Assembly: GCF_964059235.1 (NCBI RefSeq)
Contig: NZ_OZ060452.1
Location: 992,001-1,056,000 of the forward strand
Reading direction: 5' to 3'
DNA length: 64,000 bases
Origin: Candidatus Tisiphia endosymbiont of Nedyus quadrimaculatus
GTDB lineage: Bacteria > Pseudomonadota > Alphaproteobacteria > Rickettsiales > Rickettsiaceae
Shown: piece by piece, positions 1 through 6,192 of the stretch
Layout of the letters: every line of letters starts with the position of its first letter
Position numbering within the stretch: position 1 is the stretch's first letter
Made by a program: the position numbers and the translations under genes
Notes under the pieces: model-generated
Database searches by the model: none
Seen by the model: the letters and a program-made list of their open reading frames with translations, nothing else
What the model was told of the DNA's origin: nothing

Positions 1-48
1 TCTTAGGTGGGTCATTTTTCAACGCACATTAACCCATTTAGTGGGTCA
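1..48. repeat. Short direct repeat at window edge
   Basis: The block GTGGGTCATT occurs twice (near 7 and near 42), with similar sequence ending in GCAC after each. It lies just past the 3' end of the phosphatase gene. The window edge cuts it, so the full unit cannot be judged. Confidence 0.3.
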
Positions 49-579
49 TTATTGCACGCTTTTTAACACATTAATAAAGCAATGATCTATTCTGATAGTG
101 TTTATCCAAGTTTTTATTACTTGTTTATGAGTTACAACTATTACATATTTATAATCTAAATACCTTCTTAATACATTATTTGCTCTATTACTTAATAACT
201 CTTTTGATTCCCATCTTTTACTAATACCAGCTGGATATACCCCTTTATTTTTTTCATAATCCTCAATGGTACTTTTTAATTCGTATTGATTTTTTATCAT
301 AAAATTTAAATCCGGTTGCCATTCTCTTAAATCAAATTCAACAATAATATCTAGATTAATATTTTTTGATATAATTGCAGAAGTTTGAAGTGCTCTAGTA
401 TAAGGAGAAGATAAAATTATTTCTGCTTTTTTTAATCTATGGTCTTTAGATACTTCGTTAGCTTCTCTTGTGCCATTTTCTGTCAAACAAGGTAAATCTC
501 TACTTGCACCTTTTAGTTTATACTTTTCGTTTAATGCCCAATCAGTTTCACCATGCCTTATTAAGAAGAAAACTGTCAT
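49..579 (-). CDS. Histidine phosphatase family protein (phosphoglycerate mutase-like)
   Basis: A small phosphatase of the branch-1 histidine phosphatase family, likely cytoplasmic; substrate unknown. From the chosen start the protein is 176 aa. The RHGETDW signature holds the phospho-accepting His close to the N-terminus, SSPYTRALQTS is the second conserved block, and VVTHKQ carries the C-terminal catalytic His, although the usual HG is HK here. An in-frame ATG 18 codons upstream exists, but I chose 579 because its ATG overlaps the ccmF stop as ATGA, which implies translational coupling, and because the protein then begins directly with the first beta-strand (TVFFLIRHGE). It is the last gene of the CNNM-ccmF-phosphatase run. 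The family is reliable; the substrate is not. Confidence 0.8.
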   Translation of the reverse strand: MTVFFLIRHGETDWALNEKYKLKGASRDLPCLTENGTREANEVSKDHRLKKAEIILSSPYTRALQTSAIISKNINLDIIVEFDLREWQPDLNFMIKNQYELKSTIEDYEKNKGVYPAGISKRWESKELLSNRANNVLRRYLDYKYVIVVTHKQVIKTWINTIRIDHCFINVLKSVQ

Positions 580-2702
580 TTTTTCAATAATCCGATTAAG
601 AATCCTCCAGCCATAAGCATAATAGATATCCAAATAAAACTCATCATTGGTTTGTAATATATTTTTGCGTGAATTACATCATCATCAATTTTACTTAGAA
701 CCGCGTAAAGATCATAAGTTAAATAAGAATATATATTGCTTTCTTGCGATAGCTGCTTTTCTATTATATATAATCTATTTTCAGGCTTTAAGATAGTGAT
801 ATTATTCTGTTTATCCTGAATCCAAAATTCAGCAATTTGACGATAATAATTTTGAGCTGATGATACTCTAATATCTCTGAGTGTAACTACAAAATTTCCT
901 GATACTACCTTGTCTCCAACTTTTCCTATAAAATCTACTTCGCTCTGTAATAATGAATTAACAGTAATAGTAAAAACAAGTAATCCAAAACCTAGATGTC
1001 CTAAGATCATGGCAATATTAGACCTCTTGCATAATTCTACTTCTGCTGGTAATTTAGGCAATGCACCTAGACTTGAATCTGTAGCGGAATCATCGTCTGT
1101 TGCGGGTCGAGGTTTTGTGACTCCTGCAAGTTCCCTAGCAAAAGCGAATTTTGCAAGAGGTTTATTAGTTTTTAGCTTTTCTCTAAAAAAATTACTTTTT
1201 GCTAGTATGTAATAACAATTTTGTATTATTAGAAAAAGAGAAAATGTCATGGTACATGCTGAAATAAAACCATACTGAATTTGATACGAGCTAGTAAAAG
1301 TTATTACTAAAGAAAAAGCTAGGATAAGTAGATTCCTTGCATAAATTAATCTAGTTGGTGATTCTTGTTCGCTCGAAACTCGCCTCCGCTCCGAACAATC
1401 GTCTATTGTACTGCTTGCGGTACTCGGCTTCATTTCTCCTAAAAATCTCGAGAGATTTTTTGATTTATGCAAGAAGTTTAGTAGGTTTTTTGTTCTTATA
1501 TTATTTGTTTGAGCAATACCAGCTAGTAGAAGTGTTGGAATAATAAAGATTATAAAATTATTGGTAAAAAATCTTTCGCTAATGGTAATAGATTCTTGGT
1601 ATAATAAAGAATAAACAATGGGGTAAATGGTGGCACATAGTAATACTACTAAGGATGTTAAAAAAAAGCTACTACCCCAAATAATAAGTCTAGGTTTGTC
1701 TAATTTTGTTGGAAGAAGGATACCGATATTCTGACCTTTTAGAATGAGTAAAACTAAACTTGATATAGCAAGGATAGCAAATATTGCTAGCATATAGACC
1801 GCTCGCTTAGGTGATGATGTAAAAGAGTGAATTGAGGTGATTACGCTTGAACGTACTAAAAACGTACCAAATACTACAAGTAAGAAAGTGATGATTGATA
1901 AGGTTATAGTCCAATTTTTCATTTGTCTAGATTTTATCGTTACCAAGACTGAATGATGTAGAGCAATAGCAGATAGCCATGGTAACAGGGAGATATTCTC
2001 TACTGGATCAAAGAACCAAAATCCTCCCCAGCCAAGTTCTCTATAAGCCCACCATGATCCTAAGGCTATTCCTAAGGTTGAAAATAGCATTCCTAAATTG
2101 GTAAATATTTTAATTGCTCTGAGATTAACAAAGTCTAAACTAGATGTGAGCAGAATTACGCAAGCAGATGTGAAAGGTACGACGTAACAGACGTAACCTA
2201 AATATAATATAGGTGGATGTATTATTAGTGCAATATCTTGAAGCATAGGGTTTAAACCAAGGCCTTGGGCGGGACGGAATGATAGGCTGTCAAATGGGTT
2301 AGAGGTAAAATAAATAAAACTACCAAATAATATTTGTATTAGTGCTAGTATAATTATGTGATAGACTCGAGTTGGACGGCTATTAAATAGTGCAATATAA
2401 ATAACGCCTATAGTTTGTAATAAACATAGCCATAATAGGATAGAACCTTCATGGCTTGCCCAGCTAGCAGCAATTTTAAATCCAAGAGGTTTTAATGTAC
2501 TAGAATTCAGAAAGACATTCTGCACGGAAAAATCTGATATGATAAATCCATATACTAATAGCAAGAAAGACAATAATGTTGACAGGAAACTAAGGTAAAA
2601 AAACAAAGTAGCAGAACGATATAAAGAGTTAACAACTGCTAGTATGCTGAATAAGATTGCAGATATTTGTAAATAATTGCCAAGGCTACTTATCGAGAAC
2701 AT
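576..2702 (-). CDS. ccmF: Cytochrome c maturation protein CcmF with two in-frame RPE insertions
   Basis: CcmF is the multi-spanning inner-membrane component of System I haem lyase, which attaches haem to apocytochrome c in the periplasm. Visible hallmarks are a very hydrophobic chain, the block SWASHEGSILLW, and the WWD-type motif WGGFWFFDPVENISLLPW that binds haem. The protein is about 708 aa, longer than the usual 640-670. The excess comes from two stretches without hydrophobic character that match RPEs at the DNA level (1336-1474 and 1023-1160). The native ATG at 2700-2702 lies inside an 8-bp target duplication of an IS256-family element. A second in-frame ATG at 2730-2732 overlaps the transposase stop (ATGA) and would add MIFYTDTVQR. 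It overlaps the phosphatase downstream by 4 nt. Confidence 0.9.
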   Translation of the reverse strand: MFSISSLGNYLQISAILFSILAVVNSLYRSATLFFYLSFLSTLLSFLLLVYGFIISDFSVQNVFLNSSTLKPLGFKIAASWASHEGSILLWLCLLQTIGVIYIALFNSRPTRVYHIIILALIQILFGSFIYFTSNPFDSLSFRPAQGLGLNPMLQDIALIIHPPILYLGYVCYVVPFTSACVILLTSSLDFVNLRAIKIFTNLGMLFSTLGIALGSWWAYRELGWGGFWFFDPVENISLLPWLSAIALHHSVLVTIKSRQMKNWTITLSIITFLLVVFGTFLVRSSVITSIHSFTSSPKRAVYMLAIFAILAISSLVLLILKGQNIGILLPTKLDKPRLIIWGSSFFLTSLVVLLCATIYPIVYSLLYQESITISERFFTNNFIIFIIPTLLLAGIAQTNNIRTKNLLNFLHKSKNLSRFLGEMKPSTASSTIDDCSERRRVSSEQESPTRLIYARNLLILAFSLVITFTSSYQIQYGFISACTMTFSLFLIIQNCYYILAKSNFFREKLKTNKPLAKFAFARELAGVTKPRPATDDDSATDSSLGALPKLPAEVELCKRSNIAMILGHLGFGLLVFTITVNSLLQSEVDFIGKVGDKVVSGNFVVTLRDIRVSSAQNYYRQIAEFWIQDKQNNITILKPENRLYIIEKQLSQESNIYSYLTYDLYAVLSKIDDDVIHAKIYYKPMMSFIWISIMLMAGGFLIGLLKK
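1023..1160. repeat. Rickettsia palindromic element (RPE) inside ccmF
   Basis: Ends are inverted repeats, CCTCTTGCA at the left and TGCAAGAGG at the right. The encoded peptide contains LPAEVELCKRSN and KPRPATDDD, closely resembling the peptide made by the RPEs at 30321 and 31146 (LPAEVEFRKRSN, TEPRPAT). It is read in frame, so ccmF stays open. The insert falls in the C-terminal third of CcmF, before the last membrane segments. Confidence 0.85.
1336..1474. repeat. Second RPE inside ccmF
   Basis: Bounded by CTTGCATAAAT and ATTTATGCAAG inverted repeats. In frame it encodes a polar, Ser/Arg-rich stretch (SSTIDDCSERRRVSSEQ) between hydrophobic segments of CcmF. The interior differs from the 1023 copy, so it appears to belong to a different RPE subfamily. 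Confidence 0.75.
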
Positions 2703-2728
2703 TCGCTGAACTGTGTCAGTATAGAATA

Positions 2729-3979
2729 TCATACTTTAAAATTCAACCTATCAGGGAAGAAAATATCTAGCTGCGAAACGGTCACTGCCCAATTTGGTAT
2801 TGGCATATTCCATTTAGCTGTAATCTGTTTTATAGCACAAAATACCAGTTTAAACAAAGCATTTTCACTAGTAAAAGCTCCTTTTGTTTTAGTATATTTT
2901 CTGACTTGACGGTGAAAACCCTCAATCGGATTGGTGGTATAAATCAGCTTTCTAACCTCGCCTGAATACTTAAAATACGTTGCTAGATTATCCCAATTTT
3001 GTTGCCAAGATTTAATAACCATCGGATATTTTTTACCCCATTTTTCCTCAAGTCGTAGCAGGTTATATTCTGCCACATCTCTACTTTCCGCTTGGTAAAT
3101 CATCTTTAAATCTACCATAAATGATTTCTGATCTTTGCTAGCTACATGCTTTAAAGAATTACGAATTTGATGTACTATACAAAGCTGTATTTCAGTTTTT
3201 GGAAATACTGTATTAATGGCTTCCGGAAAACCTTTCAGCCCGTCAATACAGGTTATTAATATATCTCTCATACCACGTGTTTTTAAATCGTTAAGAACAC
3301 CTAACCAAAAATGTGATCCTTCTGATTCACAAGCATAAAATCCTAGAATATCCTTATGACCATTTTGGTCAATCCCCATAATATTATAAACAACTTTAGT
3401 TGTTACTTTGTTATCTTGTCTAACCTTAAAAAACATAGCATCAAGAAAAACTATCGCATACATCGCTTCAAGTGGTCTACTTCGCCATTCATTTAATTGC
3501 GGCATCAGCTTGTCGGTAACAGATGAAATTGTAGCAGCTGATACCTCTACACCATATATCTCTTGTAGGTGTCCAGCAATCCCTTCGTAAGATGTCCCAA
3601 GATCATAAAGAGCTAATATTTTATTATCCAGCTCCTCATTTAAAATAGTTTGTCTTTTTTTAATCAATTGTGGTTCAAAACTACCATTACGGTCTCTTGG
3701 TGTTTCAAGTTCGAAGGAACCTGTAGCCGTCTTCATAGTCTTAGTATTAATGCCGTTTCTACGGTTACTACCTTGTTCCAAACTATTTTCTAGTAAGTGA
3801 TAATCCATTTCACCTTCTAGGGCAAGCTCCGTAAAATCTTTCACTAAAGACGTTAGCAGTCCACTTGGACCAAGTAATGGCTTGCCTTGGTATAGTCCTT
3901 GTATGATCTCCATACATTTATCTTGATTAAGTATTTGTGATACTTTATCTAGTTGAATTGGTTTCATTGGTTTACTCAT
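2729..3979 (-). CDS. IS256 (mutator-type) transposase, full length
   Basis: A DDE transposase of 416 aa, a normal family length. Typical blocks are FLDAMFFKVRQ (first catalytic Asp), ITCIDGLKGFPEAI (second Asp), CIVHQIRNSLKHV and IYTTNPIEGFHRQVRK (C-terminal Glu region). It is only distantly related to the three IS256 copies elsewhere in the window. Its TGA stop overlaps an ATG in frame with ccmF (ATGA at 2729-2732), so ribosomes finishing the transposase could restart on ccmF. The reading frame looks intact and probably functional. Confidence 0.93.
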   Translation of the reverse strand: MSKPMKPIQLDKVSQILNQDKCMEIIQGLYQGKPLLGPSGLLTSLVKDFTELALEGEMDYHLLENSLEQGSNRRNGINTKTMKTATGSFELETPRDRNGSFEPQLIKKRQTILNEELDNKILALYDLGTSYEGIAGHLQEIYGVEVSAATISSVTDKLMPQLNEWRSRPLEAMYAIVFLDAMFFKVRQDNKVTTKVVYNIMGIDQNGHKDILGFYACESEGSHFWLGVLNDLKTRGMRDILITCIDGLKGFPEAINTVFPKTEIQLCIVHQIRNSLKHVASKDQKSFMVDLKMIYQAESRDVAEYNLLRLEEKWGKKYPMVIKSWQQNWDNLATYFKYSGEVRKLIYTTNPIEGFHRQVRKYTKTKGAFTSENALFKLVFCAIKQITAKWNMPIPNWAVTVSQLDIFFPDRLNFKV

Positions 3980-4001
3980 GTCAAATTTCCTATTATTTTA
4001 C

Positions 4002-4049
4002 GCGAAGAACATGTGGATAAGTTGATAGTAACTTATCCACATTCTTCGC
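4002..4049. promoter_or_regulatory. Long hairpin upstream of the transposase start
   Basis: GCGAAGAA and ATGTGGATAAGTT are followed, after a short loop, by their complements AACTTATCCACAT and TCTTCGC: about 20 bp paired with one mismatch and a 6-nt loop. It lies between the element's right end and the transposase ATG (3979). I infer a leader hairpin that may limit transposase expression from outside transcripts, as known for some other IS elements. Confidence 0.55.
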
Positions 4050-4129
4050 TATTTACAACATCAATAATCTTTATTTTATATATTTAAAAGATTATCTTTT
4101 TCTATTTGACACAGTTAGACGAACATTCC

Positions 4130-5401
4130 CTACTTATCACTTTCAGATTCTTTATTTGGTAGAATAATGACCTTTATGCTATCAAGTCTGTTACCTATTT
4201 TTTTGTTAATAGTGATACTTAAATTAAATATCTTGATAGATTCTCCTTGATTGGGAATACGCTCAAGTTTATGGATAATTAAGCCAGCTATGGTATTTGC
4301 GTCATCATCAGGTAGATTCCAATTTAATTCTCTATTTACATCTCTTATAGTTACAGATCCATCAATAATAAACTCCACATCAGATTTTTTTACAATTGTG
4401 TCAATAGGATAATCATGCTCATCGATAATAGGACCAACAATCTCTTCTAGAATATCTTCTAGAGTAATAATACCTTGTAGATCACCATATTCGTCAACAA
4501 CACAGGCAAAATGGCTCTTTCTTTCTCTAAAAGCATGAAGTTGATGAGTTACCAAAGCATTATCAGGTATAAACCAAGGCTGATTTACTAATTCTTTGAT
4601 ATTAATTTTTTTTGCATCGTTATTCTTTTCATAAAGAGCCCGAAGTAGATCTCTCATGTGAAGTACACCAATTATGTTGTCCTGAGTGTCCTTCCATAAT
4701 GGTATTCTTGTATGAGGACTAGATAATAATGCTCGCCTCACTATCTCCTCTTTAGGCAAATCTACATTAATGGCTACTATGTTACTTCTATGTATCATAA
4801 TTTCAGATACTGTCATTTTCCTAATATCTAATATACCCCCTAACATGTCACGGTCAGATTTATAAACATTACCTTCTTGATGATAATGTTCAATAACTCC
4901 TCTGACTTCTTCTGCTCCCGAGATATTTTGTTGTAGATTAATACGGAAAATAAAACAGAATAGCTTAATTATAACTTCAAAAATAGAATTAATTGGTTTT
5001 AAAAGCTTTAGAAAAAATATAATTGCTGGAGAAGTGAATAATGCTAACTGTTCTGCTTTTGCTACAGCAATAGCTTTAGGTATTATTTCGCCGAAAACAA
5101 TTATCACGAAAGCCATAACTGCTGAAGCTACGACAGTGCCGCCATCACCTAGCCAATCGATAAATATACTGGTAGCAATGGTAGTGCAAACAGTATTAAG
5201 CAGAGTATTACCAATCAATAATGTGCCAATTACTTTTTCTTTATTCTTTAGAACTTGTAATACAGTGTTACGTTTAATACCTTTTGCCTTAAATTTTTGT
5301 ATTTTCCCCGGAGAAGACGCGGTGATGGCCGTTTCAGTAGCTGAAAGCAATGCGGCACATCCTATCATTAGAACAATAATGATTGTCAAAAAAATAGTCA
5401 T
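4130..5401 (-). CDS. CNNM/CBS-domain protein (HlyC/CorC family)
   Basis: A 423-aa membrane protein. The N-terminal CNNM (DUF21) domain has about four hydrophobic segments in residues 1-160, including the conserved ATETAITA and FGEIIPKAIAV blocks. Two CBS motifs follow around residues 195-320 (MIHRSNIVAIN, HTRIPLW, GVLHMRDLL, YGDLQGIITLEDILEEIVG), then a C-terminal CorC_HlyC domain (residues 340-415). Family members are linked to Mg2+/Co2+ efflux or resistance; the hemolysin label is historical. It was the upstream neighbour of ccmF, with its stop only 3 nt before the ccmF ATG, before the IS256 element inserted. Family certain, transported ion inferred. Confidence 0.88.
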   Translation of the reverse strand: MTIFLTIIIVLMIGCAALLSATETAITASSPGKIQKFKAKGIKRNTVLQVLKNKEKVIGTLLIGNTLLNTVCTTIATSIFIDWLGDGGTVVASAVMAFVIIVFGEIIPKAIAVAKAEQLALFTSPAIIFFLKLLKPINSIFEVIIKLFCFIFRINLQQNISGAEEVRGVIEHYHQEGNVYKSDRDMLGGILDIRKMTVSEIMIHRSNIVAINVDLPKEEIVRRALLSSPHTRIPLWKDTQDNIIGVLHMRDLLRALYEKNNDAKKINIKELVNQPWFIPDNALVTHQLHAFRERKSHFACVVDEYGDLQGIITLEDILEEIVGPIIDEHDYPIDTIVKKSDVEFIIDGSVTIRDVNRELNWNLPDDDANTIAGLIIHKLERIPNQGESIKIFNLSITINKKIGNRLDSIKVIILPNKESESDK

Positions 5402-5452
5402 TGATCCTTGTGTAAATTATTAGCGTAAATCTAATTATATTGGCAACTGTGC

Positions 5453-5501
5453 AATTCCCCTAATACTTTTTTAGTATATACTCTTAACCTTAGGGGTAAT
5501 T
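5453..5501. other. Hairpin at the 3' exon side of the group II intron
   Basis: AATTCCCCTAA (5453-5463) pairs with TTAGGGGTAATT (5490-5501) with one bulged base. It sits immediately beyond the 3' end of the intron relic and overlaps its last bases, so it may be the insertion target or a terminator-like stem. It lacks a T run. Confidence 0.4.
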
Positions 5502-5541
5502 AGAGAGTAGACGTAAGCGTTACCACTTACGCCCCTCATTA

Positions 5542-5575
5542 GAACCTCATCGTGCGGTTTTCCCGCAATGGGTTC
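5542..5575 (-). ncRNA. Group II intron domain V
   Basis: A 34-nt hairpin begins GAACCCATTGCGGG and ends ACGATGAGGTTC on the minus strand, with a GCGG-AAAA-CCGC tip as in canonical domain V. The usual AGC catalytic triad at positions 2-4 reads AAC here, and one extra A bulges in the distal strand. Both points suggest weakened or lost splicing activity. Domain VI-like pairing follows at about 5504-5541. Confidence 0.7.
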
Positions 5576-5685
5576 AAGATAAATTCCTTCACCTGATTAT
5601 TTTAATCTAGCTATCTAACACAGTTTAGTTGTCGTCAATTATTGAAAGTCTGTGCTTTCATAACGTTTCCCTGTGTTAGTCGAAC

Positions 5686-5751
5686 TTACCCACCAGCCTT
5701 CCCTCCATTGGCATTACCCAATTTCATCAGTACTATGCTGGATCTGACTTC
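5686..5751 (-). pseudogene. N-terminal remnant of group II intron reverse transcriptase/maturase
   Basis: The minus-strand frame reads EVRSSIVLMKLGNANGGKAGG then stop. As I recall them, intron-encoded proteins often begin with a stretch like SDxSIVxMKLGNAxGAKG. The rest of the protein is missing, and domain V begins only about 110 nt later. An internal deletion that removed the ORF is the simplest reading. Confidence 0.5.
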
Positions 5752-6192
5752 CTATATTCTTTTTTAGCTCCCTTGCTTTTTATACTTGTCGGCTAATACT
5801 TCTTAAAAGAAGAGAATATAGGATCTCCCACGTTTATAAATAAACTTTTTTTATTACATGCCATGCTCTTAGACCCCGGAGATCTAACACATACCTGCCT
5901 ATTTATGGTATGTATTATGTTGCATTCCTGCCTTTTAACACAGTCTGCGATCCCAAAAGAATTGCTTAACGAGGCTCAATCACTTTAACCTTTCGGCTTA
6001 CGGTCTATAATATTTCTGTCTACGCTTAACTGACTTTGTTACCAAAATCAGCTCAAGACTCGATACATAGTGTGCTAGGTCAACACTTCTATGGCTGCTC
6101 TTTCAACAGCTAGCTTATTTACACTTCGTGGTGCACTAAAAGTCGCAACTGTAAATAACCTGAACCTACTAACTTGTTACATCGAATTTAGG

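Larger units (their letters stand above)
2705..4120 (-). mobile_element. IS256-family element (type 2) at the ccmF start codon
   Basis: A 1416-bp element flanked by an 8-bp direct repeat GAACATTC (2697-2704 and 4121-4128), the size expected for IS256-type transposition. The ends share AACTGTGTCA as imperfect terminal inverted repeats. It carries one transposase gene. In the empty site the CNNM stop codon would be followed 3 nt later by the ccmF ATG, and that ATG lies within the duplicated 8 bp. The element therefore separated ccmF from the ribosome binding site located in the end of the CNNM gene. Confidence 0.85.
5501..6136 (-). mobile_element. ORF-less group II intron relic
   Basis: Read on the minus strand, the segment starts at about 6136 with GTGCACCACGAAGTG, resembling the GUGYG 5' end of bacterial group II introns. 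It ends near 5501 with a domain V-like stem followed by a domain VI-like stem and CTACTCTCT, the usual 3' end style. The total of about 636 nt is far too short for a reverse-transcriptase ORF, which normally takes 1.2-1.8 kb. A 21-residue fragment of an intron-encoded protein remains (5686-5751). It lies just downstream of the restriction-modification gene on the same strand. Exact boundaries are uncertain by a few bases. Confidence 0.75.

Noticed and set aside
910-1212. Plus-strand open frame of 100 codons opposite ccmF
   Set aside because: It is antisense to ccmF and largely the complement of the RPE; ccmF motifs are on the other strand.
5034-5423. Plus-strand frame of 129 codons
   Set aside because: Antisense shadow of the CNNM membrane domain; no ribosome site or family match.
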